In this document: piece by piece, positions 24,365-35,300 of the stretch
How the letters are laid out: each line of letters opens with the position of its first letter
Position numbering within the stretch: the stretch's first letter is position 1
Origin: Takakia lepidozioides
Taxonomy: Eukaryota; Streptophyta; Takakiopsida; Takakiales; Takakiaceae
Direction of reading: 5' to 3'
Length of the DNA: 64,000 nucleotides
NCBI GenBank assembly: GCA_030704615.1
Contig: CM060732.1
Span: 40,715,053-40,779,052 of the forward strand
Program-made: the position numbers and the translations under genes
Notes under the pieces: generated by a model
Seen by the model: the letters and a program-made list of their open reading frames with translations, nothing else
The model's database searches: none
Told to the model about the DNA's origin: nothing

Positions 24365-24780
24365 GCCTATGCTCTTGGCCCATGTGTGAAGAATTGAAAT
24401 CTAAGACCAAGTGCAATCTCGTATGTATCCAAGTGCTTCACCTCCGTGTCATTCCAACACTCAGTTTTGTAATTTAGTTCAATTTTTCAGCGACCAAAAT
24501 TGTTCATATTTCTATAATTTCCTGCCCGTAGGTTCAAATTTTGTGAAACCAAGTCAGTGCACCCCTACTCATCGAGCCCAACGGTACCGAAATCGCCCCG
24601 GTGCAACCTCTAGTGTCCTTCCAACACTTGATTTTGTAATTTAGTTAAATTTTTAGAAACCAAAATTATTTATAATTCCATAAGTCTCGTCCGTAGGTCC
24701 AACTTTTGTGAAACCAAGTTGGTGCACCCCTATTCATGGAGGGCTGTCCAACGGTACTAAAACTGTGGCGGGGTTACATT
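24365..24780. repeat. Dispersed repeat shared with 11.6-12.2 kb
   Basis: GGCCCATGTGTGAAGAATTGAAATCTAAG-CCAAGTGCAATC and the AAACCAAGT-GTGCACCCCTA-TCA unit repeat the order found at 11,690-12,150. The latter unit occurs twice here, about 180 bp apart (near 24,545 and 24,712). Confidence 0.6.
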
Positions 24781-25023
24781 TGGGGACAAAATCATGAAAC
24801 TACTTGCCTGGAGGTAATTATAAATTTTAAAATACAAAAAGCTTCCAAAGTCCTGAGCCCTGACCGATGTAGGTAGGGCCCCCAATGTTAAAGTGGACCC
24901 AGCCAGCCGACCAGCCTCACAAGGACCGGACAAAATAAATAAATTCAGAGGGAGCATGGATCCTATTGGTGACCACAGTCACATTGATGAGCTCCTAGAT
25001 ACATTTGTCAACCATCTATGTAT

Positions 25024-25139
25024 AGGGTAATGCCCTGAGTGGAGGGCATTCCTGGATTTAAGGGCCTGACCCCAGGGGCGGTAGCCCGAGGGGAAGGCAC
25101 TTAAATCCGGGAATGCCCCACACGAGGGGCATTACCCTG
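25024..25139. repeat. 116-bp imperfect hairpin upstream of the Crypton-like ORF
   Basis: The left arm, starting AGGGTAATGCCC, and the right arm, ending GGGCATTACCCT, pair over about 42 bp with roughly 7 mismatches, including the blocks GGGCATTCC and GGATTTAAG. The loop contains further GGGG/CCCC pairing. It ends 175 bp before the likely ATG of the tyrosine-recombinase ORF. It could be an unrelated foldback element or a recombination site; the sequence alone does not decide. Confidence 0.75.
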
Positions 25140-25314
25140 CGTAAAGAAACAGGCCATAATTCTTTTTCTTTCCCGTTTTCATTAGTAAGTCATTTTGGCG
25201 TTGGCATGTGGCTTTTCTTTTATCGCTCATGTTTGGTGTCAGCTGCATTTGCAGCTTGTTTTCGGTAGCACTCATTTTTTGCAGCATCTACTCAGCTCTG
25301 TTGCGGTGATTGCG

Positions 25315-26605
25315 ATGGAGGCTAAAATTGAAAGAGAAGATGGCGTGTCTGCTAAATGCCGATGCACAGAAGTGGAATTGCCAAATTTTGATGTTGGAGT
25401 GAATTTTTCAGACCTGCCTGAAGAAATTGTTCTTGATTTTGATATTCATGTTGTTGAGGTCGAATTGGATGTGAAACCTGCTGTCAATTCTACGGAAGAA
25501 GTATCTGCTGCTTATTTGTTCACCACACAATATGTAGAGGACAATTCGCTTACAGGTTTGTACTCGTCGATTGAAGTCGAATTGTTGGATGCCGAATGCA
25601 AAATGTTGGTGTCGAATTGGCGGGTGTTAAGGTCGAATTGCAAGATGAAGTGCCGAATGCACAACCACTTGAGCATGTTGTTGTGGATAAGAGGCAAGAT
25701 TATGATGTACCTACGTATCAAGGTATTGACGAAGGCTCGGGGAGTGATAATTCCTCCTCGGATGAGGAGAGTGCGGTTGTACAACCTGCAGAGCCTGCTA
25801 AACGACGACACATGACCATTTCTGGTCAGGAGCTGAAGATTGTCAACGAAGGTGGTCGGAGAAGGAGCCGACCTGCGGAAAGCTGTGAAGAACTCAGACT
25901 TATTAACGCTCGATGAAGAGCTTCTTGTTCTGGCACAACCAATGTGTCAAGCCGACTCTCCTAGTGGCGTTAATTTCAGATTTGTGTGGTACGCAACGCG
26001 GAATTTCTTTCATCTGTGCTGCGTCGGAGATGCGTGCTACCAAGATGCAGGACTTTACAATTACCAATACTGTTCTCGGCAGAGTTTTAAAATACACTCC
26101 AGGGATTTCGAAAACCTCCAAGGTAGGTATTGAAAAATGCGGAGTTCAGAACCTCCGTAAACGTGTGATATGCCCTGTTGCTGATGTTATCCATACCTTC
26201 GAGGTGCTTGTATCGTACCGACCTGTTCTTAGTGTGGAGGAAAAGCCTCATCACCCGTTGTTTCTCACGTCGCTTTCGAAATTTGAACCCAACGATGCCG
26301 TGTGGTTCTCGAAAGGGCCTGTCGGCAGGAATACGCTAGGGGGCATGACAAAAAAGATGACCAATGGAGTTCCAGGTTTGAAGGATAAGATCATTTCCAA
26401 TAAATCTGGAAGGAACACCGGCATAACTCGTATGCAAGAGACATTTGTGCCTTTGAGGATAGAGATGCAGATAACGGTGCATCGCGATGAAGAGAGCTAC
26501 GAGAAGTATTCTCGTGTTGACAAGATGTTGCAAGACCGGGCTTGTCTTCCTTGGGGAGAGAATATGGGTTTGCTATGGCTGGTCGACGTATTCACCATGC
26601 CATAG
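25315..26605 (+). pseudogene. Crypton-like (DUF3504) tyrosine recombinase, frameshifted
   Basis: Three overlapping plus-strand frames form one decayed ORF: 25,315-25,640 (starts MEAKIEREDG), about 25,600-25,860 (acidic linker GSDNSSSDEES), 25,860-26,015 (FRFVWYATRNFFHL) and 26,020-26,605 (SEMRATKMQDF onward). The last frame has the tyrosine-recombinase C-terminus of Crypton/DUF3504 proteins: WFSKGPVGRNTLGGMTKKM, then NKSGRNTGITRM, then MQITVHRDEESYEKYSR. The family's HxxR box normally reads N-H-S-x-R; here H is K (26,399-26,413) while the R is kept. The T-G-H motif reads T-V-H and the nucleophile-region tyrosines are kept (26,498-26,509). About three frameshifts and the lost H make it inactive as it stands. 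Cryptons move by site-specific recombination without terminal repeats; they are well known in fungi, oomycetes and animals and little described in land plants. Assignment rests on motif order; an exapted gene is an alternative origin. Confidence 0.72.
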
Positions 26606-26846
26606 CATATTCATGTTTTATTCGCCGGTGAATGAATGTTTCATGAATATGGAGAATATGAATATGCCTCGCTTGGACGGGGAGAGAATATGGGTCGCAT
26701 GCATAAAACTACTCATCCAGGGATATCATTCATTTATTGATATAGACAAAATATTCCCATTATACATGTCTTGATCTAATTTGAAGCTTAATCGCAATTA
26801 TCTGTGCTAAGCATCAAAACCCCATAGTCCTGCCTTACAATCTAGG
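26606..26846. other. Crypton 3' flank
   Basis: The sequence following the recombinase ORF contains a near-repeat of GGGGAGAGAATATGGGT (at 26,556 and 26,680), possibly duplicated coding sequence. No further gene is seen. Confidence 0.35.
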
Positions 26847-26854
26847 GAACCTAC

Positions 26855-27510
26855 CAGTGTTGGTCTGGTATCTGGGTTTCGCCGGGTATCAACCCGGGTC
26901 TCTCCTAACCTAACCACTGTGTTAAACATTTGTAGTACCTTGCCAGAAGGTTCTCGAATTCCCCAAGGGCCCCCCAAACCCTACCAGGCGGCGGTTCGGG
27001 TTCTCCTTCCCCGCCCCCTACCAGAACTCGACTCATCGCCGCATGTCTGTTCGGGTATCATATTAATATGCACATATGTATAGACATGCGGGGTTTCATT
27101 ATGAGCGCCTCTTTATGATCTTCATTTTGCGAGACACTATGGATGCAATTATGATTCAGTGTATAATTGTATGGGGGTTGGTATCCTATGAGATGAGCAG
27201 GTTTCCTTGTGGCTTTCTTGATTATTCAGATGGTCATTTCAATATTGAATTTGAATTTGAATACTAGTACTATTTTTATTTTTATTTTTTTAATACCATA
27301 TCTGAGTTCATATTTCTAGGTTATTGACATTCAGATACCATTGCTCATATCCGGATTGATTTTCTTAACAAACCACTCTATGCATACCAGATTCATACTT
27401 GAAATAATCAGGGGATGCATTATTGGAAAACTTACCTGCCTTAGAAAAAATCAGCACTGCATACCAAGACCCTTCTGGTATTTCCAATTCAAGATACCAG
27501 ACCAACACTA
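26855..27510. mobile_element. hAT-like MITE, 656 bp, perfect 8-bp target duplication
   Basis: It begins CAGTGTTGGTCTGGTATC and ends GATACCAGACCAACACTA, an 18-bp terminal inverted repeat with one mismatch at the outer base. It is flanked by GAACCTAC at 26,847-26,854 and 27,511-27,518. The 8-bp duplication and CAGTGTTG ends fit the hAT superfamily. The interior has no transposase ORF and many GGTAT/ATACC words, so it is non-autonomous. Confidence 0.9.
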
Positions 27511-27563
27511 GAACCTACCTGGGCAGCCACCGAGGGCCAAAATTGGACACACGACCAACTAAC

Positions 27564-28142
27564 CAGTGTTGGACTGGTATCGTATTTTGAACACACCAGG
27601 CTGGTACTGGTACATAGGCCTCCGGCCAATTGTGATACCAGGGAGGTACTGGTATTGGCAAAAATCTGAGATTTGGATACCATGGTGGTATCCATAATAC
27701 CCGATTGGTGTGGTGTTTTACGGGTATCAATAGCAAGAGTTTTTAGAAATCCATACCGGGGTATTATCAATACTGGTCTGGTATAAAAAAAAACTCATGA
27801 TATGTTAAATATTGAAAGGCCCACTTGTCATATAAATGTGTACAAGCGTGCTTCTCATTGATTTTATTCCTCAAAGTATTCCTCAAGTTCCTCAAAGTAT
27901 TGATACTTAGGTTTTCCTCACAAACATGGATATGGGAGTGGTATCAGGTACGAGCTTTTCAACCTACCTTTTCAACCACCTACCAGACTCGTAGGGTATG
28001 GTCCACAGTATTAGGAAACAGATACCGGGCCAATATGGGTATATGCTAGGTATTGGACTGAGGTGATACCAGACTGGTACTTCATACCAGTATACATACT
28101 AGTATTGATACCAGTTCTTATGGGTATACCAGTCCAACACTG
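27564..28142. mobile_element. hAT-like MITE, 579 bp, perfect 8-bp target duplication
   Basis: It begins CAGTGTTGGACTGGTAT and ends ATACCAGTCCAACACTG, a perfect 17-bp inverted repeat, between copies of CAACTAAC at 27,556-27,563 and 28,143-28,150. It is the same family as the element ending 53 bp to the left and likewise non-coding. Confidence 0.92.
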
Positions 28143-28193
28143 CAACTAACCACCGAAACTGGGCTAGCGAAAGACAGAAGAAATGAGAAGGAA

Positions 28194-28515
28194 ATGAAAT
28201 GAAATGGTACTTTATAACGTCCGTGAAAAGCTCAAAGAGCTTATGGGACAAAATGAAAACGAACATGAGAGAGCCACAAAAAACCAAAAGCAACAACTAC
28301 TCTAAGGGATTGTCTAAGGGTCAAAGCCTCGTGCAGGTAAGCATTTCTGACCTCATAGTGGAAAACTTCAGTGAGAGATTGAGTTCAGACAATGGAATCT
28401 CCCGCGGATCTGGTAATATAGAGGGCAATTAAAGGAGAAGTGTTCTTCAAGTTCCAATTTTTTGGTTGCGCCCGGTCAAAGTTGGGCATAAGCGGCGGTC
28501 ATCCTGTTGCAGGTT
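28194..28515 (-). mobile_element. LINE 3'-end fragment with (CATTT)n tail
   Basis: On the minus strand this resembles the end of the fragments at 34,105-34,440 and 53,335-53,757: CCCATAAGCTCTTTGAGC, then GACGTTATAAAGTACC, then a CATTTCATTT tail (27-28 bp of it at 28,190-28,205). Upstream words match the coding end [12 protein letters not shown]-type region, here broken. Confidence 0.7.
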
Positions 28516-28857
28516 TTCCCATCTGCCAGTCTTGACTCTCTATCCGTAGATTGTGGGAGCCCGCCCTGAATCGCCCCAATGCCCTAAGAAGGCCGAAGGG
28601 CCCTCCACAATGAAGACCAGACAAAAAGGAAGCAACAGCGGAAGCATCCAAGAGTGAACGATCCATCAGCATCTCCTCATATGGGCTTTGATATTAGGAT
28701 TGCGGTTCCTCTTGTGTTTCCAATCAACCTCATCTTCCTGCTTCCAAAGGTGAAGGCCAAGTGTTAGCTTGGCCACCAAATGTCGGGATGGAAGGTGCAA
28801 AAGTCGCCCTTTCTGGAACAGATCACTCCCCTCCTTTTTCAGATCTGCTTCAATTTT
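28516..28857. other. Spacer left of the right duplicate
   Basis: No gene is recognised. The 84-codon minus-strand frame here is not conserved-looking and overlaps the start of the duplicated block. Confidence 0.3.
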
Positions 28858-29394
28858 TACTAAAATTGATGCCATAGAATGGCGCGTGTCTGGACTGCCA
28901 TAATTGCTAAGTTGTCTCATCAGACAAGCAAGGGGGTCCGGTTTTGATGAAGGTACTTAACTCTCTCTTTTTCATTCTACATCTCTCTTTCATGTCTTCA
29001 CACATGTGTGTGAGGGTCAGTCCCCACATTCACCCGTCCTTTTTTTTCAGGGCCTGGGGATTGTCCTCCAAAGTGGCACGTGAGTGCATGAGGAAGGGTA
29101 GGCATATACGGTGTTCTTAAAAAACTGATTTTCTCACAGTCAAACCATTTTTCACTAGGGCGTGGAAGGCTTAATATCCGCCAACACTGGATATTACTAA
29201 CACCGCCTGGATATTACCGAAATTCGAAGGCTGCGTCACACCCAGACGTCAATGCCACAACCGTTGACTCCTCAATGCTGACCATCTATCTCGTCTAATT
29301 CGAACGCCACCATCTCTGTGTAGTTAGTGCGCTCTGCAACTCATCAGAGATCAGCACGGCTGCAGTGTGGAGGACGGACCGAGCTGAAAAGGAG

Positions 29395-32300
29395 ATGGGG
29401 AAGCCCAGCGTTGCTGAGGCGGGGAGCAGGCCCCTGGTGTTTGCGTTGAATGGAAAGCGTGTGGAGTTGGCCAACGTGGACCCTGCCACCACGCTTCTCT
29501 ACTACATTCGCACGCACACACCCCTCCGCGGCACCAAGCGCGGATGTGGGGAAGGTGAAGATGCATCTTTGCTCCCTGCTTTCATGCTGTTGTTAACTGT
29601 TCGAGGATGGATCACACTGTGCCTAGTAAATTGTCACTTGAGCGTCTTGAATAACTGCGTGTCTCTGTGAACGATGCGCTGAAGTGATAGTCTGAAATGA
29701 ACAAATTCTACGATTTCCTGCATGTTCTTATTGCTAAATTTGCGGATTTGAAGCTGTAGGTTGAAATCACGGACCCACGTCGGCGAACCTTAGCACTCTT
29801 TTGGAACTCCCAGTGCATGCTCTGTGTGGTACACGCCAATTGCGGACTCTGGGTGAACTGTACTTCGTTCGAAACCTTAGCTGAATTCGTCAATTCAAAA
29901 TCTGTCTCAACATCACGCCCGTTTCATCTAATCAGAGTGTAATTTATGTGATCTGTGATTCCCTGTGTCCTTAATGGGTTCGTACCTGCAGGTGGCTGCG
30001 GCGCTTGTGTCGTTCTTCTCTCCAGGTACAATTCAAGCACCAAGCAAGTGGAAGAGCTCACTATCAACTCCTGCCTCACTCTCCTTTGCTCCATTGATGG
30101 CTGTGCAATCACGACGACTGAAGGGCTTGGGAGCTTACGCGATGGACATCATGCTATTCATAAACGGCTCTCCGGTTTTCATGCTTCCCAATGTGGATTC
30201 TGCACCCCAGGGATGACCATGGCCATCTATGGATGCCTGAGGAACCAACAAGCGAAGAATTCTAGCTGCATCTCGGGGCCCACGAAAGAAAGCTCGCAAA
30301 GCAATGGTACAGGTTTATGTAACAAGGCCTATGCTGTTCCAGGTCTCACTGTTGAGAAAGCTGAGAAATCTGTTTCTGGCAATCTGTGTCGCTGCACCGG
30401 GTACAGACCCATTCTCGATGCTTGCAAGAGTTTTGCTTGTGATGTGGATCTGGAAGATCTGGGGCTAAATTCCTTTCAGGCAAATAACCTGTCGGGAGGC
30501 CCAGGTCAGCTTCCGCAGTACGATCCATCAGCGGACCCCATATTTCCAAAGTTTCTCCTTGAAGATTTAGAGGCAAAGGCGATACCCAGGAAACAAGACG
30601 ACGAACCTCACGATCAGTTGCGATTCCGACATGTTGACACAAGCCCAGACGAAGGGGAAAAGGACCGTCTGTGGGTCAGCCCCAGAAATCTGGCAGAAGT
30701 TTTTTCTTCCTTGAAATTGTACCAGGGTAAACGTAATGTGAGACTTGTTGTGGGGAACACCAGCTCTGGAATCTTCAAAGACATAAAACCTGAAGTCTTC
30801 ATTGACATAAGCAAGGTATACGTTTGCACTCAGCCCATTCTGGCCTTAGACTAGCAAGTGTTTCGAGGAATTGTGTTCATCCATGGCTGGCTGAAAAGGT
30901 TGGGCTGTTGATTAGATGGTGGAGGGGGTATTATATGAACATGATAGAGACAGGCATTTGGGGAGCACCCCTTCCTCTTCTGGAATCAGGGTGTCACTGA
31001 AAGATTCTTTGAAAGTAGCGGCTTCTTCCTTCACACATGTAAAGGGACTACATGATGCAAACATTGTACTCTTGTGTAAACAGGTACCTGAGCTGCTCTC
31101 TGTTCATCAAGGTTCTCATGGAATTGAAGTGGGTGCAGCTGTAAGCATTGCCAAACTCATTGACCTTTTGGAAGACTTTGCACCCCTCAGCCCCATCTCT
31201 GGCGTAAATCAGACACAGGAAAATGGTAAAGCAAATGGAGGCACCCTGTCTTATGGGGAGAATGTGAGCAACTCCATACGTCTTGCTCTGGCAACTCACC
31301 TCAAGCAATTGGCCACAGGACATGTGCGCAACTGGGGGAGCGTGGGGGGTAATTTGGTGATGGCCCAGCAGTACTCTTTTGATTCAGATCTAGCCACCAT
31401 CCTCCTTGGAGCTGGGGTCAAAGTTAAAATTGTCTCAGAGGGAAAAACACATCCCATTATTGAATCTCTGAATCTGGACGAGTTTCTTGCAAAAGGGTTG
31501 CTGGATGATGGGAGTTTGTTGCAGTCAATTTGGATTCCGCTTGAGGATGAGGGTCCAGTTAGCAATGGTCATTTTGTCATCAATGGTTCAGTCAATGGGA
31601 ATGGGAAGGTCAGTGACGCTTCCAGTGACTCCAAAGTGGTGTTCAAGACCTTCCGGGCCTCACCACGGCCTATGGGCAATGCTGTCTCCTACGTGAATGC
31701 AGCTTTCTTTGCCCGTGTCTCTGACAATGGAGCAGGAAATGTGATCCAGAAGGTTCGGTTGGCATATGGTGCATTTGGGACAAAGCATGCCATTCGTGCA
31801 CTGAAAGTTGAAGAGTTGATTACCAGCAAAGTTCTGACCCCAAGCCTGCTGCTGGAGGCTGTTTCTTTATTGAAGAAAGATGTTGTTCCGCGTGTTGGGA
31901 CAACCAAGGCAGAGTTTCGTGTAAGCTCGGCTGTCGGGTTTCTGTTCGAATTTCTCAATCCTCTCCTCCCAGTCAACACCTCACCTACAAGGCAACCGAC
32001 TATGGTAAGTGATCGGAGCCCCAGCACCTGCAATTTTATTATAATCTCCTTTTTCCAGTGCCTGTTGTTGTAGACGAGATTGCTTTCTTCAAATGGCATG
32101 GGAGAATTTTGGGAATTCCTTGAGGATGAAATTTCTGAACCAGCTGGAAGGAAAGGAATCCACATCCATGTTTCCGGTAGGAAAGATGAAGCTATTCAAT
32201 GGAATGGGTACTCATGGCCCTAGACCTGAAAGTATGAAAGACTAGATCACTATGTGCACCTCTCTTTGCTAGTTGGAGATTTCCGCTCAAACTGGGCGCA

Positions 32301-35300
32301 GGGTCAATGGCCACAAGGCTACGGCAAACAACGTCTTATGAGTACATTCTTTGCTAGTTGGAGAAGCTTGAGTCAAGCTTGTGGCCATCCAGTGTTGTTC
32401 ACAGTTTGGAGTTAGTATGAAATTGGTGGCATGTCGTATACAGCTTTCCTGAAAGTCTCTGGTAGGGCTGAATTCTCTCAAGGTTCATCTCCACTTCTGA
32501 AGGAGCATTTTGAGATAAGGCATCTTGCTGTCGTCCTGTCCCTCTTCTTCTGTGCACCGTTAAAACTATACAGAGGATGTATGGCCACAAGGTGCAGCAA
32601 GCAATGTATAAGGATCAAAATTTTCTTGCTTCTGGTTTCGCAGGCCCGTCACAGCGGAAGGCAGATCATCACGGTGACTGATGAGCATTTCCCAGTAAAC
32701 CAACCTGCACCCAAGGTTTTTGCTGAACTCCAAGCATCTGGTACCCTCTCTTGCTCTCTTGGTGTAACTATGCCGATCCTTGTGTTCTTGTACTGTAGTT
32801 AAGGTTCCTCCAAATGGCACTACTTAAGGCTTTGGCCTGTCCAGGATGGCAGGGTCAAACATTCTGAAAGGAAATGTTTTGGATTTCTTATTGCAGGAGA
32901 AGCTATATATGTTGACGATATTCCATCACCAGAGAATTGCCTACACGCTGCATTTGTATATAGTGAGGAGCCCTTGGCGAAGGTAAAGGGTGTGACTGCA
33001 AATTCCGCCCTGGGGTCTGTAGGTGCAGTGGCGTATGTCTCTGCTAGTGACATTCCCCCTGGCGGAAAGAATGTGGGACTTGCACATGCCTTCAGTACAG
33101 AGACCCTCTTTGCTACAGATCTTGTGGAGTGTGTCGGTCAACTTTTGGGAGTTGTGGTACTTTCCACTAACCTGAAGTACAAAATTGCTATACTTTGGGA
33201 GGGTGGCCAGGAGGAAGAGGGTGCTAGAGCTGCGTGGGGGAGATTGCTTCACTTCAAAGTTTGCCTTTTAACAGTCTTGGGAGAACTGCCATCACTATAC
33301 GAAAGCATAGAATGAAGCTAGTATCTCGTGACCCCACCTTAAGCAGACGTGCAGATGTCAATTCAAATTAGCAGATTTGTCTGGAGAGTGGACTCTCACA
33401 TCACCCACTCTCGCACTCATTTCAGGAAAAGAGCAGGAAGATTCAGGACTGCAAAATAATATTGACAAAATTATGTCTCCCCTCAATACTGTTGTAACAT
33501 GGGATATGGTGCATTTGTCTTGGCAGGTTGCAGACACATATGACCATGCTAGAACTGCTGCAGCCAAAGTCAGCATAGACTACGATACACATAGTGTTGG
33601 ACCCGCTGTCCTCTCTGTGGAGGATGCGGTCTCTCAAAAATCCTTATTTGATCCCCACTGGTATGTAGCCCCTGAGCTGCACCCTGTAGGAGATGTCGCA
33701 AAGGGTCTTGCAGAGGCGGACTTCAAGATTGAAGGGGCTGAGGTAAGTATTTTTCAAGCCATCATCACTCTCTCTTGCATAGCTAGGTGAGCAGTTTAGG
33801 AATCCCCCTTATGTTTTTAAGTATGTGTCAAGGAATGAACACTCAACCATCTGTAACAAGATGGTCGTTGGCTCTGCACTACTTGGAATTTGGGGTGCTC
33901 TAGTCTCATACACACTGGTGAAACCCCATGGAGGATATGTTCCCCTGGGATGAGACCCTCAAGGGCGCCATAGGCAATATTTGGAAGAACGGTTTATGAT
34001 TACACTATCTCTCTCTTGCTCTCTTACTCTCTTCTCTCTTGCGGACGTTATGAAGTACCATTTCATTTCATTTCTCTCTTGCTCAACACACACACGCACA
34101 TTACCTGCAACGGGAGGACCACCTATGTCCAGCTTGCATAGGGCGCAGCAGGGAAAATTGAAACTGAAGAACAGTTCTTCTGTTGCCCTCTATACTACGA
34201 GATCCGTGGGAGATTCCACTGTTTATTACGTGGAACCCAATCTCTCACTGAAGTCTTGCACTATGAGGATCAGAAATGCCTGGCGCTTACCTGCACGAGG
34301 CCTTCACCCTTAGACAATCACTCGAACAACAGTTCTTATTCTTGGCTTTGGTTTTGTTTCCTCTCTCAGGTTTTCTTCCACTTTGTCCCATAAGCTCTAT
34401 GAGCTTTCCATGGACGTTATAAAGCACCATTTCATTTCATTTCTCGCTTGCTCAACACACACACGCACATTACTAATGCTTTTTGTTAGGAGGATTTCAT
34501 TTTGTTCAACCAGAATTGTCAGCAATTCTGTTATTTGCACTGGTTTTATTTTAAGCACAGGGGTTGTTGAAACCAAATTTGATGTGGGACATTGTACAGG
34601 TATCCACACCATCCCAGAATCATTTTTACATGGAGACACAAACGGCTCTAGTTGTCCCAGATGAGGATGGATGCTTTGTGGTGTACTGCTGTACCCAGGT
34701 CCCTGAGACTGTGCAAGAGACCGTAGCTGCCTGCCTAGGACTTCCTGTGCACAACGTCCGTGTCATTACTCGCCGACTTGGTGGTGCATTTGGAGGCAAA
34801 GCGTTTCGGAACATGCCTGTGAGAGCCATTAACTTGCTTTTGATTTAGTCCTGTATAGATTTGTCTGTCATGTGTCCCCTCTAAACCCCCCAGTCAAATT
34901 TCCATCCAAATTGTGCACGGGGTCCTGTGTCTGAAGCACAGGGGCTTCGAAGATAGTCAATCAGTACCCGTCTCTAAGCTCCTTTGGGCCTACCCGTGGA
35001 AAGTGCTTTGTTGCAAAAACAACAAAACTGCAGTTCTATCTGGATACATTCTCGAGCAGTCCTCCATGCCGATAGAGTCTTGCGGCCGGATTACCTGTCT
35101 GCAGCTCTATCTCCCTCTTTCCCAAGTGCACTGTGGAGGTTTAGGGGGGGCTCCCGCAGTTTGTGGAAAGAGACTGGTAGGTGGGAAAATCTGCAACACG
35201 AAGACCGACTATGCTCTGCTTGTGCTGGGAACTCCAGGGAAATTGAAAGTGAAGAATCTTTCTTCTTTCAGTGCCCTTTATACTAAGAGATCCATGGGAG

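Noticed and set aside
25315-26605. Introns or programmed frameshifting as the cause of the Crypton frame changes
   Set aside because: The frames overlap with no GT-AG pair of plausible size and no slippery-site pattern; with the lost H of HxxR, decay is the simpler reading.
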